A stretch of 64,000 nucleotides of DNA from Metallyticus violacea (Eukaryota; Arthropoda; Insecta; Mantodea; Metallyticidae): positions 75,679,001-75,743,000 of the forward strand of contig CM060831.1 of NCBI GenBank assembly GCA_030762175.1, in the 5' to 3' direction. The notes beneath the pieces are model-generated. The model was not told where the DNA came from. It searched no databases and was given only the letters and a program-made list of their open reading frames with translations. This document shows positions 45,906-57,699 of the stretch, piece after piece; within the stretch, counting starts at the first letter, position 1; every line of letters begins with the position of its first letter. The position numbers and the translations under genes were made by a program.

Positions 45906-48900
45906 CTGAAAGTGGAATATGTTGTCAAATAAAATTATATTTTCCCAAAAAAACGAATATCTCATCTTCCAATAACTAGTTTGGTTATAAATACTGAACA
46001 TCTATCTAAAAATTATGTACGTTATATATGTTGGAAGTAAGTTTATGCTTTTAGCACTTGTATCATACATAATAAGTATGCCTTATGGAAAATTGCCTTA
46101 TAACTTAGGCTTTAGCTCGCCTAAAGGTCTGACGCCCAGCAATTCCACACAATACAGAAAATAAAATCAGATGTAAATTAATCAATCAGCCCAAACTCAT
46201 ATAAATTTATGTAGGAACAAAGTTCCCCCTATAATCTTCGAATCCAAAAATATGTTTATTTATCCTTTAGGCCACAAATTACAGAGGGAGTAATACTTCG
46301 CTCCAGAATAAAATATTGTTAAACATTGCAAATACAAAGTCATAAAATAATATCCACCACAGTCATAAATGTTGATGGCATTAAATTTTCTAAATAATCT
46401 TGTCAAGTTTAAAATGGATTATTTCAATCCTTAAAAACGTATTAAGTATTATAAATGTCTCTAAAAATGTTTTACCTGATACAGGAATAAGCAAAAACTG
46501 TGTATGTTTACAAGTAATTTGTCTGGTGTATTTTAGGATAACAATATCTACCCATGTTTCCACACATTCATTTTGTGGTATGTTAAACACATCTGTAAAC
46601 GTTTTCTAAGTTCAAACATTTTAAATGTTTCTTACTTCATGCACAGAATTGATACCGGCATTTTTAAAATGTTTACCCCATTTGTTCATTATTTTTTTCA
46701 TTGAATGTCAAATCAATAGTTCTATGCTATATACAGAAACAGTATTGAAAATATTTGTTCAGTCATATTCAGTCTTTCCCATGCGTTCCTCTTGGACAGT
46801 GTACATTCATAAAAACTGTGCTGTCCTTTCAAAGAAGCTTGGGTGTTTTTTAACGATTATTTATGCAGTTGACAATCTTACGAACTGCCTACAGGCTATA
46901 TCTCTTACAGTTGCGCTTTTAGCTTTGTGACTACCCTTCCTTCTCTTGGAGCACGTGACTTATACAAAAGCTTCTGGAGCCCGAATGAACCCTACGGCGC
47001 CACAAGCAGCATCTGCCAGCACACCACTAGGCATATGTAATTAATCCTGACTTTCATCATTTTGCATGCTCAAAGAGTTCTCTTAACATTTAACAACAGA
47101 TGAAAACTCGCCTCCGGAAAGCACAGCAAGTAGGTGGATTAGAACGACGTGTCAATTTTGCTGAAATCTTTGCAGCTGAAGCTGTATCGAAGAACGTGTG
47201 TTCAGTAGCAGCAAGAATATAAGAAAGCTAAACGCATACGCTACCGTTCATTTTTGCTAAATATGCTTACTATTGTTTTGCTTATGATTGAAGGGATATG
47301 ATTGCCTCTGCTCAGTTATGTAAATTTGCAGAATACGCATAAATTCTCACATGAGCTATGAACGCCCACTACAAGACCAGGATATTACCATTTTAGGGTG
47401 GAGCGTTGGAAACAAAGATAAAGCACACAATTTTCTGAGTCAACCGTGAATACCGTAGTGCATGGGGTAACGAACTCCGAGACAAACTATAGGACTGCAA
47501 CCCGCATTGCTTCGCTTCGAAGTGGTGGACAACAATTCAGAGCAGTGATGACATAACGCCATTGATCGATAACACACTCTGATTTTTCATCCCTCTGCTC
47601 TGCAGGCATAGTATAATTCCGATTTGACTCGAGCGTAGTGTATTTGGACTCTTAAGGCCAACTAACACCATAAGATCAAATATATTGCTTTTTCCACCAA
47701 GATGGGGGACATGCACTTCTCACACGAACTCATGAACTATTTCGGAAGAACGAATTGTAAGCAAGAAGTTGTGGTTACTGTGGTCCCCCTGGGGCAATTT
47801 AAGGGAAAGGTATACGCTAATACGAGCTGCAGGCAGTGTAACATATGTAACTTACTCATAAGTGCATTGTATTGATGCAGGGGTCACTTCCAGCTCCTCA
47901 TATAACACATGAGCTTTTACTAAACGATTAAAAAAATAATTGTTGTAATAATAATAACAACATAGTAGTTAAATATTATCCACTTGCCCGATGTTTTTAT
48001 TTTAGAGCCACCCACCTTCCCTACAAATAACTATATTTTTTAATTATTTTAGAATATTTTAAAACTAATTTAGCCACTTAGAATAAATATATACACTAAC
48101 TCTATTAATTTTATTAAAATAATGCTCAAAACACATCTAACATATTCAGTCATGTATTTTTATTATTCTTGTCCTCTCTATAGACAGATAACAAAACGAT
48201 AGGTAAATAAGTATACCAAAATTATAAAAAACATTGCCTTAGCAACACTCAGATGTTACTGATGAGAGAATTAAAGTTTATGGGGCCTGAAAATGCAATG
48301 GCTCTCTAGTTATACTGTGATTCATTTTGTTAAATAAGTTCTTTTTTTATTATTATTTTTCTTTTTTGTTGACGCAGAGTGTTTCTGGAATTGTACAAAT
48401 TTTGTTCTTTTTTATACATCTAAGGTATTTAATGCATGTATATTGGTAACATTGGGAAACAACCTGATCTGATGCTAAGTGTCCACAAAAAATAAAAAGA
48501 AATATTAGTTACATTTCTTTAATCTTCGCTCACTTCTAAATCTGCACATCATGAAGTATTTTCCGCACAGTGTACTGTAATGTACATATCTGCTCATTAA
48601 CATATTCATTAATATCCAGCCTATAAATATTTCAAGCCTGCTAAATACACAGATGTCTTTCAAGAATGCTCCAGAACGCTGATTTGTGGAGTTGAATCCA
48701 GCCACCAGCATCATTCCAACCGAGACAAATGAGGAACGATATAGAGTGCTCCCTACGCGAACTAAATGGGAGAACAAAAGAGAAGGGTCTCTGTCCTTTC
48801 CTGCCCGTCGTATGCCATCTCAAATGATTAAGAGATAAATGAACGGTCTCCTGATGTCATTTTCCCCAGCTTTTGTAATCCTTGGATGTTAGAGAGGCCT

Positions 48901-49582
48901 GTACTGTCGGAGATGTCCATAAAAGTAATTCTTGAATTCTCGCACATAGTGGCAGAATTCGAATTAAATGAAAAAATCCACTGCTCAGGTAGCAGAACTG
49001 CTTGTTAGTCGATGAATGCGTTTTAAGACTCCAATAAAGTTAAAAAAAAAATTCTTTTGATAAATGTGCTTCGCTCTGAAAAGGACAATTTAGACACCAG
49101 CGGATTTCAGTCTCAATTATTCATACCAATACAAGTCATTCATAGTCCTGAAGACCTTTGAGAATGAAAATGTTTACATGTTAATCATATTAATATATTT
49201 TATACTCTGGTATAAATGTTTCTTCATGCTTGCATTTATGTAGAGGCCTGGAAATCGCCGACACAACTAGCTTGCAAGAAACGTGAAGAGATCAATAAAC
49301 AATATGTAAAAATATGTAGCCGTTTTGCAAATACAGAGCGTCCGGGAAATGAATACAAGTACTTTGGTGGACATTAGTGAAAGTCCGCGCGGGAGTTTCG
49401 ACATGTTGATTGATACCGTCCTTGGTAGCGATTAATGCGCGAGTTATTTCAGCTGTATGTGAGTAAAGTGTTATTGTGAATGCGAAAATGTAACGAAAAC
49501 CAGGAATTCTCGCTCGTACAATGGAGAGACAACTTCTTGCAGACAATGGGGTAAACAATTTTCTTTGTATTCTGTGGAAAGT
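45906..49582. other. Intergenic, nothing recognised
   Basis: Includes a 101-codon frame at 46625-46930. It begins in Leu/Phe/Ile-rich sequence (LPHLFIIFFIECQ) and has no recognisable relative, so I do not call it a gene. A moderately GC-rich stretch at 47390-47680 and a line at 49335 (agagcgtccgggaaatgaat) that resembles a DNA-transposon end have no partner. Confidence 0.4.
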
Positions 49583-49675
49583 TTTTTACGGACGCTCTTT
49601 ATCATCTCAGGTCATCAGCGTCCCATTCTATTCAGAGCATGAAACGGTCCACAAATTTTGCTCAGAGACCTCTGT
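49583..49675 (-). repeat. SINE family A, copy 6 (3'-tail fragment)
   Basis: The plus-strand ttttttacggacgctcttta then tcatctcaggtcatcagcgt, cccattctattcagagc, gaaacggtccacaaattttg and ctcagagacctct is the reverse complement of the last ~90 bp of the family. The rest is missing, so the copy is 5'-truncated, as expected when reverse transcription stops early. Confidence 0.9.
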
Positions 49676-50097
49676 GGAAAGGAATGCGACTACCCTTTAG
49701 GGACATGCTAACAATACCAGGTATGCCGAGAGACAAATATTTACTCTTTAAACTGAGCATAGCAAGAAATATGATTGCAATCGGTAACAGCCATCAAAAG
49801 AAACTCCGCATGCCGAAACAGGTGTCTTAAAAGAAACCAAAACTTTAGCTATTTGCGACAGTTTCAAAGGAATGCCGCTTCTATGGCCGAAATGTGCCTT
49901 ATAAAACTTTAGTGTGCGGATCTGAGTGTTAGAAAATTGTCACAAATAGTAGAGGAGAAGAAAAACTTCAACCAATAAACACACTTAAAAATTGGACGAA
50001 TGAGAATGAATAGGCGATATTAAAGATATCATGTAATAGCCAATAGGAGGTTAGAGTTTTGTCGATTTCTAGAATATTTGAAGAAATAAAGGTTCAC
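49676..50097. other. Intergenic, nothing recognised
   Basis: A 63-codon frame (49639-49830) starts in the SINE fragment and is chance. Confidence 0.45.
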
Positions 50098-50098
50098 G

Positions 50099-50109
50099 GG
50101 GGGGGGGGG
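50099..50109. repeat. Poly(G) run
   Basis: Ten to eleven G, followed by cgg. Confidence 0.85.
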
Positions 50110-50237
50110 CGGAGCAAATCCATATAATAGACTTTATATCAAGTACAAGAAGCAAGTTTTTGAGGATTACAAAATGTAGAGAGATAGAGTAACGGGACAG
50201 TACGAAGAATCACGACATCGAGTAGAGGACCTGGCAG

Positions 50238-50270
50238 TATAAAACAGTGATATTAGTAAGGCAGTCAATA
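50238..50270 (+). promoter_or_regulatory. Weak candidate core promoter (TATA box)
   Basis: A tataaaa at 50238-50244 is followed about 20-25 bp on by cagtc. Downstream 50280-50530 has repeated tcagtgt/cagtca strings in the style of an insect 5' leader. There is no product downstream that I can name, and the TATA-to-start spacing is slightly short. It may be the leader of a transposon. Confidence 0.2.
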
Positions 50271-52100
50271 ATTGAAAGATATCACACTACAGTTCAGTGG
50301 AATAAATGCGTCGTCATTAACATAATTCACCAGTGTCATTAAATCAGTGTTAAAGTTACTACAGTCAGGTTATTCTTACAGTAAAGCCCGTACATCGAAG
50401 TGATCAGTGTCATAAGAAAGTGTCACAGCAAAATTATAGACGACAGTCACGCGTGAATTTGTTACGTACAAGTGCAGTTAAAGTTAAAATTTAAGTTACG
50501 TGAATAGTGTATTTAAATCTTCGAGTGCTGAACTTTAGCCTAAGGGCAACTATACAGTAGATACCAAAAATACAGACGCCCGTAAGTTCGTAAATTATCC
50601 AATAAATTAAAAATTAAACTACAGCTGAAACTGTATTATTTCAGTAAAGATTCCCTTCCTCCTTAAAGACATTACGTTATTAAAAACAGTTCATATTCCC
50701 CTGAGATTCCTATCCTCTGCTTCGGAACCAGAGAAATAGGAAACATCGAACACCATACTTTAAGAGCCGAGGCAAGACAAGATCATTTAATCATATAATT
50801 AATTGTTTGTTATTCCAAAAACTATAAACAATCACAATTAAAACCCCGCACCGTTAATGCCGTTCCACTGTACTAAAGTCTCTGATTTGTATGATCCACA
50901 TAGTTAGTGAGATTCACACCGAAATCTACAAAATAAATACAAGCTAAGCAAAGAGGGTGATGTAGTCCATTTACAAGGTGCATAATAAAGTTCTGCAGTC
51001 TTGCATTAAGATAAGGTTTTAGATAATTGTGCTCGTGATCTTTGTGCTTAAAATGTCACAAGAAGATAGTGCAAAACAATAGTTTTCTCTTGTGCTCTGT
51101 AGTCGAAGGATAATGAGTACAAACTTATAAGAAAATTATCTTTTCCCAAGTATAGACTATGTATCGACTTTTCAAAAACTCAAGAATTGATCATCGAGAC
51201 TCGTTCTGATGTGTAGAGTTTCCGACCGCACACACCCACTTGGTTTGGCAAGAGCGCTTTGTATCTGTATATACTTTTAAGTTTTGTGTCTAGTATAGTG
51301 TCGCGCTTCTCGCATATCGCGCAAGAGGTCAGTCAGTGCTTGTGCTGCTTTTCCTGTATGTGATGCAGAGAAGAATGAACGAGAATCACTACAAAATCAC
51401 TATCATCTGTTTGGGTGGAAACTGAAATGACCACACAATGTTGAGACACATTACTGTATGACCATCCAGCTATAGAGCTCAATCCAATTTTGTGCTAAAG
51501 CGTTGTTGGAAGGAGTAGTTACCATAATTACAAACTACTGCATGCATGTCCCACAGCCACCGCCACAAGAGAAATATGCGTGTCATATCCTCAACTGTTT
51601 AGGGTTATGAGGCAGGTAGCATTGTTTTCTCTCATCGAACTTGTGCACCCCGGCTATCTCAGGTCATTAAGCACAACTTTGGCAAGAGGAATAACTCTCA
51701 GGGTCAGTAATTACAAAACGGATACAAGCTCACATTACTTACACAGGCGGTATATCTCTCTTACACTCGCACGCAAGCTCTGTATTTAGCGTCCATGTTT
51801 TAATCAGGAGGCCGGACTTGCGTATCCAGGAGGCCGTGCACCACGGTCATATAATAGCTACGTGTTCTAAAGGTGACAGGATGTGATGGGACGGACATCA
51901 TTAGACCAGCAGCGTGGTAGGGATAGAGTAGAATTTGAATGGGACACTTCCCACTACCTTCCGGGTGACGAAAACTCGATAACACCTGAGACCACTACTT
52001 TGCTGTCACTTTCTACCTCTCTTGTGTCTCGAAAGGCCGTTTATCCCCTTATTTGGTCACGTTAAAGTTTGTTACAGCGAAGCGTAAATACTGACTTTAA
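50271..52100. other. Intergenic, nothing recognised
   Basis: Slightly GC-richer than average from 51180 to 52080, with small frames on both strands at 51580-52065. No repeat copy or domain is visible. Confidence 0.4.
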
Positions 52101-52500
52101 ACTTGGGAAGGGTTTAATTTTTAGTTTCCTCACAGTTTATTTTAATAGTATTTTTATCTTTTACACCCTCGCCTATTTTCTAGAGCTTGAATGTTGTACA
52201 ATCTTATATTAAAAATATTAAATAAAAGGTGACTTCAAATTTTGAAATGACAATGGCCTTGATTACGTGATTGCTTCTGGCAGTGCTCATTAGGCCCAGA
52301 ACTTGGGAAGGGTTTAATTTTTAGTTTCCTCACAGTTTATTTTAATAGTATTTTTATCTTTTACACCCTCGCCTATTTTCTAGAGCTTGAATGTTGTACA
52401 ATCTTATATTAAAAATATTAAATAAAAGGTGACTTCAAATTTTGAAATGACAATGGCCTTGATTACGTGATTGCTTCTGGCAGTGCTCATTAGGCCCAGA
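52101..52500. repeat. Perfect 200 bp tandem duplication
   Basis: 52101-52300 and 52301-52500 are identical base for base (both begin acttgggaagggtttaattt and end cagtgctcattaggcccaga). There is no spacer and no mismatch over 200 bp in otherwise decayed DNA, so it is either very recent or an assembly artefact. Confidence 0.97.
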
Positions 52501-53377
52501 TTTTGATGATCTAAAATGTTTTAAAAAATTACCTGTAAATTTCTATAAAATAACGCAAATATTTGAACGAAAAAGTCTAATCTATTCAATGAAATAGTAC
52601 AAATATATTTACGTTATTCATTTTATTTATATCAACTTCAAATAATTTACAAATAGAGGCCATTTGCACTAAAATCTAATAATTCAAGAATAGTTTAGAG
52701 ACCCTCAATAGATGGTTATTAAATCGACATTTCAATCGTAAATACTTTTCCATTCTTATTTCATAAAAAAATTATTTAATTAAATAACTACACATGTATA
52801 TATTAATCATTATTACAATGTTCTAAGTTGAAAACGTCTAGGAAGAATTTTATTCATTTGCTAGCTAGTAGAGTGAGTTATTAGTTGAGGACATTTCTTA
52901 AAGGTTTTGTGAATCGATTTATGAGCACGGTGTTCAGGCTTCAATTGTTACCTCATTGAACTCTACGTAAATGATGATGACACGTAAGTTCTGGAAAGGA
53001 AAAGAACGTTTATTGTTCTTTACATTGAAAAACTTTCTTTCAACGTCTACAGAGGCGATGGGATTTTAACTTGAAGTGCACTAAACTACTGCACGTAACT
53101 TCTCTTCATTCCCAATCATGTTAAAAATCTACCCTAATGATGGAATACAAAACTTGATAACCTGAATTCTTGTCAAGAACAGGATTTCAATCTTCTGGAT
53201 ACCGAGGCAAAAATCAGCATGAAAAAAATTATTTGTACATGTTTGTATGAGCACTTATTAAAGGAAAAAGAGAAATATAAAGCATCAAAGAAAGACCTAC
53301 TCCGCCGTATACGAACCTGTTATATAGACTAAACTACATAACACTACAAATCAGTTAGCTGTTGTTCAGTTCCCCGT
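52501..53377. other. Intergenic, nothing recognised
   Basis: AT-rich and featureless. Confidence 0.45.
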
Positions 53378-53421
53378 TGTCATATAATAAGTGCCAGATT
53401 GTCATATAAAAAGTGCCAGAT
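53378..53421. repeat. 22 bp direct repeat, two copies
   Basis: The string tgtcatataataagtgccag is followed by tgtcatataaaaagtgccag; one substitution separates the copies. Confidence 0.9.
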
Positions 53422-54221
53422 TTTAGAAAGTCTCAAGATCTAAGGCAAGTGCCTCTCCATTTTACTTTAATATCCATTTCCGGGCATCTAATTTCAACTT
53501 CCCTATCACCATATATTTTCCATTATTTATCTTCGTACTTCATAGATTCTTTATCTCAAATCGAAGACTTATGACCCCTCTACAACCTTTGAAAGTATTA
53601 CGATATAGTTCATTAATACCCGGCGTATTCTGAAATTTAATATCCGCTTGAATGTATATACCAACTTAGAGGGCAATGTGATATAACTTCTATAAAGTTT
53701 TCGATCAAATCAAATCAAATGAATAAAGAATGTACTTATTACTTTGAAAACCAGGTCGTGAAAAATCCTATTTGAGAGCTCACCTGTATGATTTAGTTAT
53801 GAAAGTATCATGTGTGTTACAATATTACGTAAAAGATTGTGGTGGTATCTATGGTTTGTTTAGTAAATGTTTTTGTTTAAAGGGAGCGAATGCTGTTAAT
53901 GTGTAAAAATTTTCATATTCTTATCCAAATCAGCCTTGAGTGAATCCACAACTCTCTAGCTACTCAACAAATTCCTCGAAAATGCGTTTGTTTATGAAAC
54001 TGTACAACAAACTCCAATCATCTGCTAGTATACGGACATTTCATGATGATTAATTATGGGACATGTATGTTGGCAAGTCACATATCAAGGTGGAATCAGA
54101 CCTTGTCTATGAACCAGTAATGTTTTGAAAGTCGGTTAACCTCACAATGAAAAACAATAACCATGTACAGTAACGAACTCCTTATTCCTTATCTGTTCCT
54201 ACAACTCGTAAAAACATGTAT

Positions 54222-54224
<3 letters not shown>
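53422..54224. other. Intergenic, nothing recognised
   Basis: AT-rich and featureless. Confidence 0.45.

Positions 54225-54256
<32 letters not shown>
54225..54256. repeat. (AT)n microsatellite
   Basis: Sixteen uninterrupted AT units. Confidence 0.97.
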
Positions 54257-54259
<3 letters not shown>

Positions 54260-54917
54260 ACTAAATAATGACAAAAGTCTCCTTCTTTTGTCTCTTTCGT
54301 TGCTTAACTGCTGGTACGCGCACTTTACTTTGGACAATTTTTCAAGCCATTACTATAGAGTGACATTTTTTATACTGTGTTTCGTGAAGCCAATGTATAT
54401 GGTATAGGTGTGTAAATTCTATTACCTATATTTCTGCTAAGCGGTTTATAGGTTAGGGAATGGATGAGTTTGCCATTTCAAGAAAAGAGGTCGTCATGTT
54501 TCACTACCTTTGTCTCTCTTAGACGTTACATTATCTTCTTTTAAGACAAAGATATGATAATTTTTGAGGAGATTGGCCTTGATGTCTACTGCCACATATG
54601 CCATATAAGCACTGTAATATTCTCCATTTTCACCCAACAAGGATCTTCCTTACTTAGGCCTGTAAATGGCACTCCCTCATTTGAATTGCGTATACACACA
54701 CGTGTCGATATCTTCACCTTATAGATGACAATAGATGAAAGAAAGGGAAAATTAATATTCCTGACAATGATGACATCTCTTCTATACTTTACAAAATATA
54801 ATTTGTAAACAAACTCCTAGTTTCCACGCCAATTAAACGAAACCTCGTTCGAAATGTTCTAATATCACTAATTATACTATTTAACACAACTATAGCTTGA
54901 TGTCCTTTATTCCTGGA
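54257..54917. other. Intergenic, nothing recognised
   Basis: No coding or repeat signal. Confidence 0.45.
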
Positions 54918-55166
54918 ACCACCACCACGGGTGCCCGAGGTCGTTAAGGCGTGGACTAGTGAGCGGGAAGTATGGAGTTTGATTCCTACCCTGACTGGAG
55001 TTTTTTCTGTGTTTTCCTCAGTCCTCATAAATGGCAAATGCCGGGTAGGAACTCTAAACTTAGGCCTGGAACGCTTCTTTCCTTAAAAAAAATTATCTTT
55101 CCCAATTTATCATTTCATCTTATATGGTACCGAAGTAGTAAAAACAGAGTTAAGCACTATTTAAAA
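54918..55166 (+). repeat. SINE family B, copy 2
   Basis: The head accaccacgggtgcccgaggt then cgttaaggcgtggactagtg has an altered B box (gtttgattcc). The body has tgttttcctcagtcctcata, aatggcaaatgccgggtagg, ctctaaacttaggcctggaa and cccaatttatcatttcat. The 3' end is agtaaaaacagagttaagca. Same order as copy 1. Confidence 0.85.
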
Positions 55167-55225
55167 TTACCTGGAACTGAAATAACAATTATCCAATTGT
55201 TTATTTATATTATGTTGCTATGATA

Positions 55226-55570
55226 GGCTTGAGGAATGCGGTGTATCAAGAAAACAACCTTGTCATATCTCTGGAATCTCTTCCAGTACTGTTTAGTGCC
55301 ACTAGATATCGGGTGCGGAAGAGAAAGTAAAAGATATATTCATTTATTTGTTATTTACTAATATAGACTCCTTCAAATATTCATAATTTCAGCCCATTCT
55401 TCCATGTTCGAAAGTAAAAGTGACAACGCTAGAGAAATTCCAGGTGTCTCATGGCAGTGTGTTTACTTTTTAGATGAAAGCGATAACTCCAGACACTTGG
55501 AACTGGGTGGGATCGGAAGAGGTCATAACATTATTTCCGAGTTTACCCATTTTATAGTAATTATCCTATA
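55226..55570. repeat. Dispersed repeat E, copy 2
   Basis: Partner of 4765-5125 in the same orientation (ggaatgcggtgtatcaagaa, tgccactagatatcgggtgc, tgacaacgctagagaaattc, tctcatggcagtgtgtttac, cacttggaactgggtgggat). The two copies differ by many substitutions and small gaps. It starts about 60 bp after SINE B copy 2. Confidence 0.75.
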
Positions 55571-55820
55571 CACAGCTTAGCTATAAATACTAACAAGGGC
55601 CCTCACATCTATACCTAAACTTTATACCTAGTTATGTATTGATAGGAAATGCACAAGTATATTAGTCAATCGTACCAACAAAAAGAATGTGAAAACTTTC
55701 TTCGAATGCTCCATATAGAAAAGCAGCGCAGCAGCTGTCTGCTACCATGCACCCCCTTACCTTCTCCTCTCCTTTCTTCGATCCTTAGCCCATACCAGTT
55801 ATGCACAGCCATTTTTAATG
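55571..55820. other. Intergenic, nothing recognised
   Basis: Short spacer with a pyrimidine-rich patch near 55745-55785. Confidence 0.45.
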
Positions 55821-55870
55821 GTGTTTAACGCCCGTTTTTACTACTGAGGCACCACAGGTGGTGCATAGCC
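55821..55870 (-). repeat. SINE family B 3'-tail fragment
   Basis: The plus-strand gtgtttaacgcccgttttta then ctactgaggcaccacaggtg is the reverse complement of the family tail (cacctgtggtgcctcagtag... gggcgttaaacacc). Confidence 0.7.
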
Positions 55871-56082
55871 ATCTGATATGACACTAGGAGTAAAGTAGCG
55901 AGGTAGGGATTCGGGCTACTCACCTTTGTACACCTTGTTCAAGCTAGTTTGAGCAGCTAATATTTTGCACTTGGATATCTCATACCAGTATCTAACTATG
56001 TGTAAAGTTTGAGGTAAGGTTTCTGAATGATACTAACGGATATTTTGTAGTTAATTAGTGCTTCAACGTTGCTTCCTTTTTG
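55871..56082. other. Intergenic, nothing recognised
   Basis: Short AT-rich spacer. Confidence 0.45.
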
Positions 56083-56132
56083 AACAGTGTTTAACGGCTG
56101 TTTTTACTATTGAGACACAACAAGCGATGGAC

Positions 56133-56135
<3 letters not shown>

Positions 56136-56179
<44 letters not shown>
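56136..56179. repeat. (AT)n microsatellite
   Basis: About 22 AT units inside SINE B copy 3. Confidence 0.97.
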
Positions 56180-56180
<1 letters not shown>

Positions 56181-56234
56181 TCCCAATTTATCATTTCATA
56201 TATATATATATATGAAATGATAAATTGGGAGTAT
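56177..56234. repeat. Perfect 58 bp palindrome
   Basis: The arms atactcccaatttatcattt/catatatat and their exact reverse complement meet without a spacer at 56205/56206. The right arm is genuine SINE B sequence in the orientation of the copy. The left arm is the same segment inverted. Confidence 0.97.
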
Positions 56235-56410
56235 TTTTTTAAAGGAAGGAAGCGTTCCAGATCTAAGCTTAGGGTACCTCCCCTGCATGTATGAGAACTG
56301 AAGAAAACATGGAAAAAATCTTGGTCAGGGAGGACGGTTCTGGTGGGTACCAAACCTCAGACTCCAGTTCACGTGTCCGCGCTTTAACGATCTCGGCCAC
56401 CCGTGGCGGT

Positions 56411-57149
56411 ACATTGCTTACTGAACGGTTATAAAATGAAACCGAACATCGTAACTGTAAAATTGAATTTAAGTTTTTTATCCTCCAATGTTGAATAATG
56501 AGTACTGGGGCACTTTCAAAGCGCTGCTTTAAATAAACTTTTTATAATCATGTTTGTATTATTATGCTACGTGCTTTATAGTCTTCTGTTTTATGCATAT
56601 GACGGAGAAATCTAATTATTTTCATTTTCGACTTTCTTACTGTGTTAACCTTGCTTGAATGTCTCTTGGTTAAGGCAAGAAATGTGCAGATTTCTCCCCC
56701 ATGCCATTTCTGTATGTTTGATATTTATTTCAAAGGAGTAATAGGTAAATAAAAAAAGTTTCGCTTTTAGTAATCATGGAAGTACGTTTATAAAAGTGGA
56801 TAACATTAGATATAATTTATTATCTTCCTTCCAGAACTTTATAGAGATGTGGCATACATCCATATAGCTCATGTGTTGCATTGACTTCTTTAGATTTCAC
56901 ACTATGTATTTGTTCAAAGAGGCCCTCAGATTAACAGAAGGACCTTATTACAAAAGTAATTTTTTTAGTTTCGTTTGCTACACATTATTCTTTATCTTCT
57001 AAGTTAATATAATGTTTTATTGTAATATTTCTCTACAATTTTCTGTGTTTTAGAATTTTTTTAATTATACTGTATTACTTAAAGACTTTTCTAGATCCTT
57101 AAGGAACTACACTTCTGTTAAAAGTTATATTATGATTTGGATTGGATCG
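56411..57149. other. Intergenic, nothing recognised
   Basis: AT-rich and featureless. Confidence 0.45.
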
Positions 57150-57618
57150 CACTGAGTTAATAGGAACCGAGGCGGACATTTCGGTACTTCAGCCTTGCTC
57201 AAGAACTGGCCATTTTTGCCTTTCCTTAATGGGAGCTCCTCGAAGGAAGAGATGAGGTGAGGGATAAAACAGCGCAGTCAGGACCCAGAGAGGGGCACTC
57301 ACGGACATTAACTGGATCGGAAACATTTTTTCCAGAGAGAAAACCGCTATACCGACGGAGCCTCCTTCTCCAAGGAGTTTTATCCCCTCAGAAGGTGCAC
57401 ACACTTAGACAGAAATCTTCCCAAAGTGGAAATCACCGCATACAGCATCAGCCCAACTCGCCTGGTAATTTCGACCCACAACAGAGCCGAAAATGCGAGA
57501 GGAAAATATTCATGGAAAGATTCTCCAAACATTTGCCAAGATCAGAACAGCCATCTTCAAGGGATTTGAACCCGACTACTTGTATCAATAGTTACCCCTG
57601 AGCCACCCGCTCGGCACT
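57150..57618 (-). repeat. SINE-like element C with tRNA-type head
   Basis: Read on the minus strand from 57618, the head is gtgccgagcgggtggctcag then gggtaac (A box tggctcagggg). About 30 bp later comes the B box cgggttcaaatcc (57562-57574). The head resembles a tRNA better than SINE A does. The body is GC-richer than the flank (to ~57150). Single copy here, so family status and 3' end are uncertain. The 114-codon plus-strand frame 57257-57601 is antisense to it. Confidence 0.6.
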
Positions 57619-57699
57619 ATGCTTTGAATTGCCTTACTTAAAAAGATTACCAGTTACAAACATCGGAGACAATGCAGTAAACATTTACACACTTTATCG
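57619..57699. other. Short intergenic spacer, nothing recognised
   Basis: It starts right at the tRNA-like head of element C. Confidence 0.4.

Larger units (their letters stand above)
56083..56410 (-). repeat. SINE family B, copy 3, with internal AT microsatellite and palindrome
   Basis: The minus-strand copy reads tail first on the plus strand: gtgtttaacggctgttttta, gcgatggacatttat, then (AT)n, then the reverse complement of tttatcatttcat, aaaggaaggaagcgttccag, taagcttagggtacctcccc, the body and the head (ctcggccacccgtggcggt) at 56392-56410. The unit tgatgatacatgag, present in copy 1 just before the tcatttc landmark, is replaced by the AT tract and an inverted duplicate. Confidence 0.85.

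Noticed and set aside
46625..46930. 101-codon frame as a possible membrane protein
   Set aside because: Hydrophobicity follows from T-rich DNA; no start context, splice signal or homology I recognise.
57257..57601. 114-codon open frame
   Set aside because: Antisense to SINE-like element C; the encoded sequence has no domain.
18260..57618. tRNA genes at the heads of SINE A, B and C
   Set aside because: A and B boxes are present but no closed cloverleaf or anticodon arm; they sit at the start of longer repeats.
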